Of a stretch of 64,000 nt of DNA, positions 1 through 11,323 are shown piece after piece. Origin of the DNA: Nematopogon swammerdamellus (Eukaryota > Arthropoda > Insecta > Lepidoptera > Adelidae); contig OX336355.1 of assembly GCA_946902875.1 (NCBI GenBank), positions 7,647,347 to 7,711,346 of the forward strand, given 5' to 3'. The notes under the pieces were generated by a model. That model had not been told where the DNA came from, searched no databases, and saw only the letters and a program-made list of their open reading frames with translations. Made by a program: the position numbers and the translations under genes. Numbering within the stretch: the first letter of the stretch is position 1; each line of letters starts with the position of its first letter.

Positions 1-93
1 GATCGCCACACAAACACAAGTCTTCGCGTACACTGGCGACAACAACTTTTGGTTTGAATATTATTAAACGACTTATGGTAATAAAATATTTTT

Positions 94-936
94 TTAGGAA
101 GTGTTGTTGGAGCTTTCATTACTGGGAAAAAACTTATCCAGATCTTTTTCGTGCTTAATTATCCAGGCCTTATCTTCCTTGGATTCTGATTTCTTAACAT
201 ACACTTGTCCGTTTTTAGCCCAGGCAAACTTCCAACCGTTTGCTTTAGTGTTTTTTTTCGCAGTTGAAAGGAGTTGTTTTCGCCTCTGAGTCAAAAGGTG
301 ATTTATGAACACCGGCGACTCCGTTTGGTCCTGTAGAGTTAGGTTACTTGATTTGAGATCCCTCTTCCATCTCGCGCTCTTAATGAAGTCTTTGCACTTT
401 TCTTCCGACAAAAATTTTACAATAATAGCTCTGTTTGGTTTCTTTCCATTTTCGCGACTTATAGCCGATATTTGGTCCAATTTAAAGTCAGTTTTTATGG
501 CTTTGGCTACTTTTTCGACGATCTTATTCAGGTCTTCTTCGACGGTGATTGGTATTCCCTTAATCTCCAACGATGTTGAAAGCAATTCTTGCTTGAGATC
601 TTCGTTTTCTATTTGAATATGGCTCAATTTATGTTTTACTTCTTCTCCGATGGATTGCTTTTCCAGTTTCTTTATTTTCGCTGAGTGTTCAGTTATCTGT
701 TTTTCTAGGCTATCATATTTTTCGTTTAAGAAGTCGCATAGTTTTTTGTATTCGACGTAGTTTTTCAGTATTTCCTCTTGTTTTATGAGGATTTTCGAGA
801 TGTCTGCTTGCATTTTAGCAAATGAATCGGCACTCACTATGATTGTCGCAGCTGACTCCTTCGAGACTGAGTTAGGAATAGATTCGGTGGACGTGGTTGG
901 CGTTAGGTTTTTTGCAGCAAGCCTGGAGGCGGCCAT
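94..936 (-). CDS. Transposon ORF with baculovirus FP-like C-terminal domain
   Basis: About 280 residues from the first in-frame ATG (936). The frame stays open upstream to about 1056, but only a GTG (975) and no other ATG lies there, so 936 is my start. The N-terminal part is Ser/Thr-rich. The middle is a heptad-like charged coiled coil (KQEEILKNYVEY, KKLEKQ, ENEDLKQELLS). The C-terminal third (LLTQRRKQLLSTAKK, GWKFAWAKNGQVYVKK) has the layout of the baculovirus FP25K C-terminal domain, which is common in lepidopteran LINE ORF1-like and domesticated proteins. No zinc knuckle or PHD finger is visible. Likely a nucleic-acid-binding ORF1 of a retroposon. No reverse transcriptase lies beside it in the window (the element's 3' side runs off the left edge), so it may be a fragment. 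The family call is by eye. Confidence 0.6.
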   Translation of the reverse strand: MAASRLAAKNLTPTTSTESIPNSVSKESAATIIVSADSFAKMQADISKILIKQEEILKNYVEYKKLCDFLNEKYDSLEKQITEHSAKIKKLEKQSIGEEVKHKLSHIQIENEDLKQELLSTSLEIKGIPITVEEDLNKIVEKVAKAIKTDFKLDQISAISRENGKKPNRAIIVKFLSEEKCKDFIKSARWKRDLKSSNLTLQDQTESPVFINHLLTQRRKQLLSTAKKNTKANGWKFAWAKNGQVYVKKSESKEDKAWIIKHEKDLDKFFPSNESSNNTS

Positions 937-1139
937 TCCTGATCTTGTGAGGGGAAGATCTATCGCCGGAGACACGTTGCCGTCAGGAGTTACGCAACAG
1001 GGTCCCTTGAATTCTGTCCTAGCTTTTTTGTAGCGTAGAATTGTAGAATTGAGCGGCTATAACAATGCAATGTATAAAAGCCGGTGGCGCCGTCTATTTT
1101 TCAATAGTGTGACTAATCGATTTTATTATACGTTTCTTG

Positions 1140-1345
1140 TATGAGGGCCCCCCTTAATTTTTAACATTTTCTTATTTTTCTTATTTGTTGTTTTATCCGC
1201 CATAGTAACGCATATTCTGTGAAAATTTCAACGGGCTACCTATTACGGTTCAAGAGATACAGCCCTCGGACAGACGGACGGACGGACGGACGGACGGCGG
1301 AGGCTTAGTAATAGGCTTCCGTACGGGATACGGAAACCTAAAAAG
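1140..1345 (+). repeat. LINE/SINE 3'-end fragment with GGAC repeat
   Basis: Holds the motif chain common in lepidopteran retroposon tails: TTCAAGAGATACAGCC, then GGAC repeated about six times, then a segment ending TACGGAAACCTAAAAA. A related end (ACTACGGAACCCTAAAAA) lies near 47690. Confidence 0.5.
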
Positions 1346-1449
1346 GAAAAAATATTACCTTAAGATTACCTTAACATTACCATTACATTAAGATAGAGAT
1401 AGAACTATAAAATTCCTGTATACGTATATTGCTATAAACTATTAAAAAG

Positions 1450-1548
1450 GTGGTGATGACAACTATCTAAATGGCGGCTTCAACCCGGGCAAGAGATGCG
1501 TCAACATGTGGGACGAGGGATGTGTCAACGGACAACTCGCAGGCTCCG
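1450..1548 (+). CDS. Neuropeptide exon, paracopy 1
   Basis: 99 bp, phase 1-1. Donor TCCG|GTAAAT. The acceptor is weak (ATTAAAAAG, no pyrimidine tract), so this copy may often be skipped. It reads GCVNGQ where the other copies read GCNNGQ. Confidence 0.7.
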
Positions 1549-3634
1549 GTAAATCTAATATGTCTATGCAAAATTTTATTTATTACTAACTTTCATCCCG
1601 CGGCTTCGCTTGCGTGAGTTTATTTTGAAAAATGTATTAAGCATTCGCTAAGTAGGATCGTCGGGACCTTCATGCAAAATTGCAGATTCAGAGATGGCAC
1701 GGATCTGCCGTTTAAGAGTAACAAGCAAACGAACATACAGACTCCGCCTCTTTTTCTCGACAACAACAGGCAGTGAAGCGGCTCAATAATTGAAGGAGCA
1801 GTCATGAAATGGAGGTCTGAACCTACGTGTCACCTAACTGACACAACACTTGCTTACAGTAAAGGCTGATCGCACGGTGGATAAGTTTAACGAAAAAATT
1901 TTGAAGGTAGGTGCCATACCGATGACTTCACTGGATTACTGGCTATTACTGGACTAGAGCAGAACACAACTGACGCTGCTATGGGGCCATCTTACATACA
2001 GAACGGTGGTATCAACCCAGTCGGCTACAATTTGATTCTTACAGTTTTACACCGGTTCCGATCGTTGAAGCAGCAGGTAAATTTTTAAGGTATGCACGTA
2101 AATTTTTTCGTCAGAAAAAACTTACTGGTGCCGACCGGATTCGAACCTCGGACCTCTCGCATGAGAAGCCGATGCCCAAACCACTCGGCCGCCCGCCGCT
2201 CGGGGATATATTGAGAGCATCGTCGCCGTTTCGCCGTAACCTTTTCACACTTTTCTTCCTCCGTAGGCGGTGATGACAACTACCTGAATGGCGGCTTCAA
2301 CCCTGGCAAGAGATGCGTCAACATGTGGGACGAGGGATGCAACAATGGACAACTTCCAGGCGCTGGTGCGTATATTACTATGCGGTACTTTGAATAAATA
2401 ATCGAACAATTCTAACTAAAACAAAACCAAAATGTACCAATAAAATACTTACTGCAAACGAAGTAGAAAAGGTCCTCAGAACCAGCCGTAGGTTCTATGG
2501 TACCCAAAACGGTCGTTTTGTACTTATAGCATGCTGGTCTTTGGATTTTCTGTTTCTGTGTAATAAATCAATAAATACTTGATCAGGGGGTGACGACAAC
2601 TACTTAAACGGCGGCTTTAACCCGGGCAAGAGATGCGTCAACATGTGGGACGAGGGATGCAACAACGGGCAACTCGCGGGCTCCGGTGAGCATTCAATTT
2701 GACGTACTCGTGACTCGTGAATTTAGGCTGTGCACGCACCAGGGACAAAGGTTGCCTGACTAGGTACTCAACTCTATGCACCTACTGGGTGGTAGGATTT
2801 ATCCCGGCCGGGTTGGTACCACCGCACTGAGCGAAACGTAAATATTTTTATAAAGTAAAGATTTTCGTCCAGTTCAGTGTAGCCGACATGAAATGAAGGG
2901 AAGCAGTGACATGGCACCTAGTTCACCCGGTGTGCACCCGGCTGGCATCACGGATGTTGTAGGTGATGTAGCCAACAGTGTCAGTTTCCATAAAAAAAAA
3001 CCTACGTAGGTACTTATTGGAATTATTTATTTTTGCGTTGCGAGAAGATTTGTTTCCGCTGACCGTACGTGCGTGCTATCCTTGGATGAATTAATTGAAA
3101 TATACCTAAAGGCATTTTCTGCCAGTCATGCCTGGGATTATTGGTAAAGTAGAGGGGTAGTTCGAAATTAAATAAAACAAAATGTAGTAGGTATATACCG
3201 ATTTATTTATTTATCATACAAATCTACACCGTACCGTGAATCAACACAGTGCCCTTTTATTTGAGCTATCGCGAGAATGTTTGGAGACTTTTGCTACGAG
3301 CCCTTATTACATCATATACTTACCCTTACTTATGTGCCCCTAAACCGTGCCCTTTCGGATTCTGAAGGATTTCTTGCCGTGTCCTATTAAGCCTTCCTTC
3401 ACTAGTGATCTCCGAGTGGACTATTTATGTTTATGTGGACTGAAGTTTTTATTTGGACATGGTTCTAAAATGTGCAACTTCGCATAGAACTTTTGTAGGC
3501 ACCACTTATGAAGTCTGATTTTTATTTCAGGCGGAGACAACGACTACTTGAACGGAGGCTTTAACCCCGGCAAGAGATCGCTCGCCGATCTGTTTGCGAA
3601 GCTTCACACGCAGCAACGCACTAACCAACACTGA
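1450..3634 (+). CDS. Multi-copy neuropeptide precursor, 3' exons (calcitonin-type candidate)
   Basis: Four exons can be joined: 1450-1548, 2267-2365, 2587-2685 and 3531-3634. All junctions are GT-AG and phase 1. Each 99-bp exon encodes a Gly-Asp-Asp-Asn-Tyr run, then LNGGFNPGKR (amidation Gly plus dibasic site), then CVNMWDEGC and NNGQLAGSG. Prohormone cleavage at KR would release 30-residue peptides that start at Cys, have Cys 1 and Cys 9, and end in Pro-amide. An N-terminal disulfide ring with a C-terminal Pro-amide is the layout of calcitonin-family peptides. The last exon replaces the Cys part with SLADLFAKLHTQQRTNQH and a stop. The signal-peptide exon is not in the window and must lie to the left. 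Precursor identity is well supported by the repeats; the calcitonin assignment is inference. A secreted peptide acting through a receptor is expected. Confidence 0.78.
1900..2236 (-). repeat. tRNA-headed SINE (family A) inside the neuropeptide intron
   Basis: On the minus strand a tRNA-like head (about 2235-2125) has a box A (GGCCGAGTGG) and a perfect box B (GGTTCGAATCC). A body follows that is shared with copies at 7615-7860 and 55566-55925. It ends 30 bp before exon 2267-2365. Confidence 0.7.
2267..2365 (+). CDS. Neuropeptide exon, paracopy 2
   Basis: 99 bp, phase 1-1, acceptor CCGTAG, donor GCTG|GTGCGT. Same peptide, with the end changed to LPGAG. Confidence 0.78.
2587..2685 (+). CDS. Neuropeptide exon, paracopy 3
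   Basis: 99 bp, phase 1-1, acceptor TGATCAG, donor TCCG|GTGAGC. Differences from copies 1 and 2 are mostly silent third-position changes, which suggests selection on the peptide. Confidence 0.8.
2782..3001 (+). repeat. 5S-headed SINE (family B), 5'-truncated copy
   Basis: Body from TGGTAGGATTTATCCCGGCC through TTCAGTGTAGCCGACATG to TCAGTTTCCAT and a poly(A). The same body recurs about eleven times in this window on both strands. Confidence 0.75.
3531..3634 (+). CDS. Neuropeptide terminal exon
   Basis: Strong acceptor TTTATTTCAG. Encodes GGDNDYLNGGFNPGKR, then an 18-residue non-Cys tail and TGA at 3632-3634. In frame with the phase-1 donors upstream. Confidence 0.8.
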
Positions 3635-3687
3635 AGATATGCGCGAACAATATATTAAGTTCTTGTTCATTTTGTCTCTTCACTACC

Positions 3688-3693
3688 AATAAA
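3688..3693 (+). terminator. Poly(A) signal of the neuropeptide gene
   Basis: AATAAA, 54 bp after the stop codon of the terminal exon. Confidence 0.6.
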
Positions 3694-3699
3694 CGATAA

Positions 3700-4587
3700 A
3701 ACGTGTATCTAAATTCTGCAGTTTTATTTGTCGGTTCATAACAATGATATTTTAGGAAAGATAGTTTATCTATAATGCCACTCACACATGGCACGTCCTT
3801 GAAAAGTTTAGAGGAAGAACTATTAAGTGATGCGCCGACTCGAATAGTCTTATTCCAATTATTAGAATTAGTGCAGAATCTCATTCATTACACACGACGG
3901 CATTTTCGATGTGTTAGAGACTCGTGGTCAGCGGTCCGAACGCGTGCGTAGTTGGTGGGCGACTAACTTCAGACAGGACTGTGGTCTTGTATTTCATGTG
4001 CCGCTTGGGAGCTCAGATAACCTATCTACCTCCTTTTAACTATAATATCATTGGTTCATAAAGTGTAAACAACTTCTGAGCCCGAGGTCACAAACAAAAA
4101 TTTATACCGAATCAAGACGGAAGACAATAGGATATATCCTAGGAGAAAGAAGGAAGATAAAGACGTACCGACTACCGTAGACCTTCCACAAGAATGTTCG
4201 TTCCCCGGCCTCTGTATAGATAGAGAGAGACGAAAATGTTAGGTATTGATTTTGACGTGAAAACATCGTATAAATCGGATTGATATCGCCGGTTTGGAAT
4301 TGAGTGTAACGCAAATGGTACCTAGGTTGAAACCTAATTGAACCTTATTTAGAAAAATAGGTATAACAGACATGGAAAAGCTTTAAAATATAGGTATAAT
4401 AGACCACAGACAAAATTTAATTTTCTGTAAGACAAATAGGCCCTTGTGCGCGAATAGATGTGGGGATGAAATAATCACTCTATTCAAGCGATTTCACAAC
4501 TTTGAAACTTACAATTTCCTGGCTCGATCGCGAGTTTCCAGCCCGGGCCCGAAATCATCAGGTCGAAGCAAATCCGCGTGCTAATCC
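3700..4587. other. No gene recognised
   Basis: AT-rich intergenic DNA. The short frames here have no recognisable domain or codon signature. Confidence 0.6.
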
Positions 4588-4700
4588 TATCAGTCTCGGT
4601 GGCGCTATGATTCAACGTCCAATCATGAAGTTAAGCACATCCGGGCGCGTCAGAACTTGGACCGTTTGACCGCGGTTCGGATTCTACGTAAAGCTCTAAG

Positions 4701-4833
4701 GCCCACTTGCGCCAACACAAATTTAATATATAAACCAGTTTAACTCGTTAAACTAGCACCCGTTGTACGTGTGAACCGCGTTTAAATCCATAACTCGCTA
4801 CTTAACTTTAAACTCGTGTTGGTGCAAGTGAGC
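4701..4833. mobile_element. Palindromic MITE, copy 1
   Basis: Starts GCCCACTTGCGCCAACAC and ends in the inverted form (GTGTTGGTGCAAGTGAGC). Flanked by CTAAG at 4696-4700 and 4834-4838. Confidence 0.75.
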
Positions 4834-4838
4834 CTAAG

Positions 4839-4928
4839 GCCCACTTGCACCAACACAAATTTAATATATAAACCAGTTTAACGAGTTGAACTGGTTTATA
4901 TATTGAACTTGTGTTGGTGCAAGTGGGC
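4839..4928. mobile_element. Palindromic MITE, copy 2
   Basis: A 90-bp near-perfect palindrome from GCCCACTTGCACC to GGTGCAAGTGGGC. Flanked by CTAAG at 4834-4838 and 4929-4933, sharing the middle CTAAG with copy 1. Confidence 0.75.
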
Positions 4929-5156
4929 CTAAGTCCCTATCTTACTAGGTGTTAGAATTTAATTAACCTGTTCGGATTAGTAGGTACCACCGAACTGAGT
5001 GAAAGGCCGGTCGAAGTGACTATGTAATAAATAGTTCGTGTTTTCCATCTAATTCGGTGTAGCCGCCACGACCAAAGGGAATCACTGGCATGGCATATGC
5101 CTAGTTCACCAACGTGTCTGACGTAATGTGTGTAGGTCTGCTCGTCCCATAATAAA

Positions 5157-5994
5157 TTTGGCTTGATGGTACTTATTTATGAATATTGTTTGTCAGTTCT
5201 TCATCGCATTGAATTTAGAACTGGCGGAATTTTCGACATATTCAAGCGTAGGTTACCTACCTATGGATGAAATTATACAATAAATAATAGAGCACAGGTG
5301 AAATAAAACAACGTGTAAGTACCTATTATTAGGTATTGTAACTTTTCTTAAATTTCAAACTATCCTCTTACACTCTTCACATCTTTCCATCGTTTCAGGA
5401 AGACATTTTCACGCAAAAATCCACGGCACACGATCGTCGACTGTGACCCGACGCCCGCCCATACATTTTTTTAACCCAATACTATCGAAATATTTTGCTT
5501 TTACACTTTGAATGAACAATTAAAAATGTTGTTTATACGTAGTTTTTTATATGAAAAACAGTTATCTGAGGAGAAAATTATTACTAGATATTTTATTCCA
5601 AAGGACTAATCGGGAATAGTAGGGAATGCCTTGGTGGAAACAAGTAAAACAAAACACGGCAAATGACCAAAAACATTTATTTTCCATGGGTAGGTACATA
5701 TCGGTTTTACACAAATTATTATGTAGATGCCTTTCGCACTAATTGACTAAGGTAAATAAGATCATTTTTTATTATAAATATTTCTGTGTTAATAGCTCAA
5801 ATGCGATGCAATTCCGAAGCGGTCAGAGCAATTGGATTGCTGCCAAACTTTCAAGTTTCTCAGACTGCCTTCAATTAGTTGTCTACATTTAATTTATAAA
5901 AACCGTTTAATAAGGCATCGAACGGAGCTAATCAATCTATTGTATACAATATGTTCCGACCAAAGAAATAAATACCCAGAAAGTGTAATAACTT
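5157..5994. other. No gene recognised
   Basis: AT-rich DNA with no coding or repeat signature that I can name. Confidence 0.5.
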
Positions 5995-6093
5995 TGCATA
6001 TGGCACCTAGTTCTACAGGAACTAGGGCTCTGTGACGGGATGACATCACTTATTTACCAAGTGCCAAACATGTCAGGTTACATAAAAAAACTT
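5995..6093 (+). repeat. Degenerate 3' part of a family B SINE
   Basis: ATGGCACCTAGTTC, then TGACATCAC, then CATAAAAAAA, in the order of the SINE body's end. Confidence 0.45.
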
Positions 6094-6134
6094 GTGTCGT
6101 GTGAAAGTGCACAAAAACAAATAATATAATTTCT

Positions 6135-6505
6135 GTGTCACACCTTCAGCGGTGCTGAACCACTGCTTTCTGCCGACTTCCTTGATGTCGTCGTCCCACC
6201 TGGCGGGTGGTCTTCTCCACACTCCGTTTTTCTATCCACGGCCGCCAGTGTAGGACACGGTTACTCCAACGGTCGTCGTCTCTTCGGCTGACATGCCCAG
6301 CCCACTGCCACTTGAGCTTAGCCATCCGGTGTGCAATATCGACTACTTTGGTGCGTCGGCGGATTGCCTCATTCATTACGCACGATATCACATAGTGATT
6401 GATATTCCCAGCATGGCTCGCTCCATTGCTCGCTGGGAAACTTTCAACCTTTGGACAACAGCGACCGTTAGAGTACACGTTTCACACCCGTACCGTACGT
6501 CATAA
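6135..6505 (-). pseudogene. LINE remnant, C-terminal part of the polyprotein (frameshifted)
   Basis: On the minus strand IRRRTKVVDIAHRMAKLKWQW, AGHVSRRDDDRWS and WRPW are diagnostic of the C-terminal region of insect non-LTR retrotransposon polyproteins. Upstream, SQRAMERAMLGISI appears in another frame, so at least one frameshift is present. No catalytic part remains. Confidence 0.75.
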
Positions 6506-7614
6506 CTGGGAGGACACACTGGTCATATATAACTACGGGTCTTTAAATTTTTTCGGTTTATCAGACCTCAGGGCGAATTTTAACTTTCCAAAAGCAGCGC
6601 AGACCTTGTCTACCAAGCCGCAGAATATGACCGAGATATACACGTACAAACCTGATCACTTCTTTGTTATTAACTATTTTATCCTCCCGTGCACAAAGAC
6701 AAATAATATATCTGTCACTCCTTGTTCTAAGATGGTAAATATGCAAAATATTGTGATTATGGCAATACATACTATTTCTGGATATGTATTTATTTGGTTT
6801 CGACTAAATTTAAAATCGCCATGCCACATTGCAACAAGCCGATTATGCGTTCACCAAGAGTGGCATGCAATTTATCAGAGCTTGTAGTCGAAACATAGCT
6901 AAAAATCTATTACATAATATATACTGGCTGCTTTTTTACATTTCATGTTTAATGCAAATAAATTCAATGCATTTTTAAAATTCACAAAACTATATTATAT
7001 TTATCTCAATGGATTTCCGAATACATTAATTAAAATTTTGAAATATTTATCTAAGTCCATAATAGCTATATACTAATTACTTTAATCATAAGGGCTGCCG
7101 TCCATTCACATAGGCAAAGACACATTGGGGTGGATGGCATACATGCGGCACACAAATACATAATCTTGACACTGACTTCCTCTATGTAGTTTGATTTCTT
7201 TTGATTTGCCTTTGATTTCTTCATATACAATATCATTGCACAGTTCTGCATTTTACATTTGAATTTGAAACTTAATTAATTGAATTAGAAATTAGAAACA
7301 CTGTGCATTTGAAGATTATTTCGTATTTTTATCTGACATCATTGCGAAAGACCAATATTCCTTGTTGACCGTTTTGCTATACTGAAGCGTTGTTGACTTT
7401 GGACTTCGAACATAAATACTAGTACCTCCCACTAAATAAGGTTCGATAACATCAGTCAATTTCACGAATGCTACAATATGATATGAAAAAAAAATTGAAA
7501 GCATCTAATTTCAATTCGCACTAAGTAACACTTGGCGCAGGATAAGGGAAGCTGGGAGTTAGTGCCGCCGTACAGACGCATGAGCGAGGTACGGCGCGGG
7601 TTTTTTTTTTGTTT
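6506..7614. other. No gene recognised
   Basis: AT-rich; several short frames with no domain signature. Confidence 0.5.
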
Positions 7615-7860
7615 TTTTTTTTATGTAATCCGGTATGGGTGGCTGAGTCAGAGGGGCCAAAGCACATGCTCTGACTTGCCAACATCACCTCCGAGAAGGT
7701 AGGTGCCATACCGGAGACTTCTCTGGATTGCTGGCTATACTGGACTAGAGGAGAACACAACCGAGGTTGCTATGCGGCCATCTTACATCCTGTACGGTGG
7801 TACCAACCCAGTCGGCTACAATTTGAGCCTACCACCTAGTAAGGGGCAAGGGCAAGGGTT
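7615..7860 (-). repeat. tRNA-headed SINE (family A), body
   Basis: Reverse complement matches the 55566-55925 copy: GGTGGCTGAGTCAGAGGGG, the CCATACCGGAGACTTC segment, and the GGTACCAACCCAGTCGGC segment. No tRNA-like head is visible. Confidence 0.65.
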
Positions 7861-8861
7861 ACGGTGGGCAAGGCGACGGCCGGCGCGTCAAGACCATTGG
7901 CCACACTGGCGCACCAAAACGAACCCCCAGGCTTCCCTCACCTGCATCCTCTCCACTCAGGTGTCCGTGTTTGACCCAACTGGCAAGGAGTTTTGGCATA
8001 TTTGATTGATTTCATTAGTAATTTTATGTTAAATGCTTATTTCACTGGATTTAAGTTTAATCAAGTCATACATTGTTTATACATGGCCGATTTCACCACC
8101 TCCTGTTGAATCACATCCAACAGTTAACTGTCGATTAAAACGACATTTCTCATACATTTGACAGGAGTTAACTCACAGCTAGCTACGTTTTAGGCAAAGG
8201 TGGTAAAATCGGCCGTAAGACCTTATATAACTAAAATGCGATAACTTTCAAAATTTTACAAACTCAGACTTACAATTGTTACTTAAGTTAGCATAATTAT
8301 TTTATTTGTAATAAGGACTGCTGTATTCTAGAGTTATACAGTTTGTATTATAGAGTTAAACATGAAATACTTGGTTCAAATTGTTGCAGTTTGCAATGTG
8401 AAAATCAGTAAACAAACACAGTCATTCATTAGTACGTTGTTGTAGGCAGTATACATTTGGCATATATTCGCTAAATTCTCATTGTTGGCACATTCATTAT
8501 TACTTTTACTTCACACAATATATCACTAACTGGATTCTTAGCGTGTACCAAATATGGGATCACGTGGACATGATTTTTAATTTTTACAATATTTTTGTTT
8601 CAAAAAGTTAATATACATAACAATAGATTCAACAATATATTGTTTATTTAGATATGGTTTAAGTAAATAAGCAATAAGTAAATATAAAGAAAAACATTTT
8701 AGGTACTGTATATATTTCAAGACAATATGAATAAGCAAGATGTAGAATGTATACGCAAATTTTATGTTATTATGTAAACAGTATAATAATTTAATAAAGG
8801 ATAATGAAACTAAACGAAGATAATATTTGTGTGCTTCAGATCTTTTAACAAACGAGTACGG
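7861..8861. other. No gene recognised; left flank of the giant element
   Basis: AT-rich DNA. It ends ACGAGTACGG directly before the target duplication. Confidence 0.5.
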
Positions 8862-8865
8862 GACG
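8862..8865. repeat. Target site duplication GACG (left)
   Basis: GACG directly before the TG of the LTR. The same four bases follow the other LTR at 36900-36903. Confidence 0.8.
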
Positions 8866-9457
8866 TGTAATAACCTCTACCCTATACCTATTGTTTTTCC
8901 TTAGATATTAAAGGCAGAATTATCAAAAATCAACTCTTTAGCTCTAGAACAACTAGAATATAAAGAATCGAAATATGGCCAGCGTATAACTTTCAAGTGA
9001 TCTCTAGGTTTGTCAGAAACAGTGTCGCTAATTCGTACACATAATTCCTGTAAAATGGACCCAATTATTACTTCCTTTTCAGGAAGCCGTTGTGTACCGT
9101 AATAACTCAGAGTACTAACTCTCATTTCCTAAATCTATTCTAGTAAATTCTAATATCAACATTAAAGCACTTACCAAACTAATTGCTCATTCATCTATAG
9201 TCATTTAAACCCTTCTGGTTTCCCTCTGTGTTCTATGTGCACGCTTCGACAGCGCGCTCACGTACCTCGCTTGCGAGCTTGTGAGACCCGCCAAAATTCA
9301 AAATGAAAGTGTTCTGATGTTTGTGTTTTTGTTATTATTAAATTATGATCAATGTATTACTTGATAGCTTAATTTTGTTGTGCTGTTCAATAGATGAAAT
9401 CTATTATTTTATATTTTCTTCTAAATTTTAGAACTTCAACAATACAAACTTTTATTG

Positions 9458-9589
9458 ACCCCTTTTGAAGGGGTTTGTGGAACTGGCCCCACTAAATTCG
9501 TATGGACCCTCGGTCCATACGATATTTATCCATCGCCAGTCCCCGTGACTCCCAACGCAGATAAATTTGTACTTAAGCTACAAATTTAT
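9458..9589. repeat. Three consecutive hairpins in the LTR
   Basis: CCCCTTTTGAAGGGG at about 9459; an 11-bp perfect stem TCGTATGGACC at 9498-9508 with 9512-9522 (3-base loop); an 11-bp perfect stem ATAAATTTGTA at 9561-9571 with 9579-9589. Also at +23,115 in the other LTR. Confidence 0.8.
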
Positions 9590-10325
9590 TATTTGTCCCT
9601 AGGAGTCCCCGTTTTCTGATCTGTACAAAATATACATCTTCAGACAGATTTACCAATTTAATCTCGTAGTGTTATGTTGGAGTTCAAAAGATATTCTTTT
9701 GTCCTCCCTAAAGGCATAAGTGTATGCTTTTAATTGTGAGTGTATAGTGTATATGTTATGGTTTATATTTCTGTGGCTATCTATTGATATACCTACAGAA
9801 ATTGTTTTATTCCAAATGATGCGGTCAGGGGTCCACCTTTCACCGAAATCAATTAGGAATATTTTCTTAAGGGTTTATTAAAATGGTGTGCTGGTCATAA
9901 TCTACATAACCTATACAAGTATATTTAAACCTGATTTACGCAATCTCCCTACGTCCTAAAACGTAACTAGCCAGTATGTTGCATATGCATATATATTACA
10001 AAATTTACCTTTGAATTCCACTATCCTAACCGGTCTGACACGATTCACTAAAATCACCTTAAATAAAACACCATTACAAATAGAATAGCGTAAAACAATA
10101 AATTCAAACGAAACCACAACACCCGCCACTGAATCTAATCGCGAAGTTAACACTTAATAAAAATATACTTTTATATCAAAATACGGTAAAACCACTGATT
10201 TTACATATTTAAATTCGACATATTTTTTAATAATTACGCGTGGTTCAAACACTCTTATATACGTATGATTTACGAATTTAAAGATCGGGTTTTGTTTCTT
10301 TTAATCTTCTCTATATTTTAAAATA

Positions 10326-11281
10326 CCTTCCCAATGTACTAGTCCTCATGGCAGGCCAGTTCGGACATAGTGTCATTGTAAAAGTTCTTTGGAAATCCTT
10401 CCATCACCAGTCAAGATTCCAGAATCCAGCTCAACCTTCATCCAGAACTCAAAAGGCTCAAAAAGAACATCCAAAATATAATTCGCAACCTAGTTGAAAA
10501 TTCCTATATCACCCCCAAAATTACAAAATCCAGCTCAACCTTCATTTGCAACTCCGAAAGCTTTACAGAAATTCCCACACTAAAATTCACGAATCAAACA
10601 AACTCTATTCACTGACTTCCTTTATGTACGTGAAATTTATGATCAGGTCACAGTCCATTATATTTTAATATAAAATAAAACCTTCCCAATGTACCTGTCC
10701 TCATGGTAGGCCAGTTCGGACATAGTGTCATTGTAAAAGTTCTTTGGAAGTCCTTCCATCACCAGTCAAGATTCCAGAATCCAGCTCGACCTTCATCCAG
10801 AACTCAAAAGGCTCAAAAAGAACATCCAAAATATTTTCCGTAAAACTAGTTGAAAACCCCTATATCACCCCCAAAATTACAAAATCCAGCTCAACCTTCA
10901 TTTGCAACTCCGAAAGCTTTACAGAAATTCCCACACTAAAATTTACGAAACAAACAAACTTTATTCACCGGTTTTTACAAAATCATTTATGAACTAAGAA
11001 AACCTTCCCAATGTACCAGTCCTCATGGTAGGCCAGTTCGGACATAGTGTCATTGTAAAAGTTCTTTGGAAGTCCTTCCATCACCAGTCAAGATTCCAGA
11101 ATCCAGCTCGACCTTCATCCAGAACTCAAAAGGCTCAAAAAGAACATCCAAAATATTTTCCGTAAAACTAGTTGAAAACCCCTATATCACCCCCAAAATT
11201 ACAAAATCCAGCTCAACCTTCATTTGCAACTCCGAAAGCTTTACAGAAATTCCCACACTAATATTCACGAAATTAAACTAA
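10326..11281 (+). repeat. Three tandem ~320-360 bp repeats in the LTR
   Basis: Units start at 10326, 10681 and 11003, each with CCTTCCCAATGTAC, CCAGTTCGGACATAGTG and CACCCCCAAAATTAC. Units 2 and 3 are nearly identical. The same array lies at 33441-34396. Confidence 0.85.
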
Positions 11282-11323
11282 TTTCAATCACCGGGGTTTT
11301 TTACCAAATTCATTTACTAAGAA

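Larger units (their letters stand above)
4588..5156 (+). repeat. 5S-headed SINE (family B) split by two nested MITEs
   Basis: The head (CAGTCTCGGTGGCGC, AAGTTAAGCAC, CTTGGACC) runs to about 4700. The body resumes at 4929 (CTAAGTCCCTATCTTACTAG) and runs to about 5156. The gap is exactly filled by palindromic MITEs. Confidence 0.7.

Noticed and set aside
2125..2210. tRNA gene on the minus strand
   Set aside because: Boxes A and B are present but the fold is poor and the SINE body follows directly; it is a SINE head.
6399..6887. 162-residue plus frame
   Set aside because: Overlaps the LINE remnant on the other strand and has no domain signature.
10744..11281. Two 71-82 residue frames repeated in each LTR
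   Set aside because: No ATG start, simply follow the ~320-bp tandem repeat, no domain.
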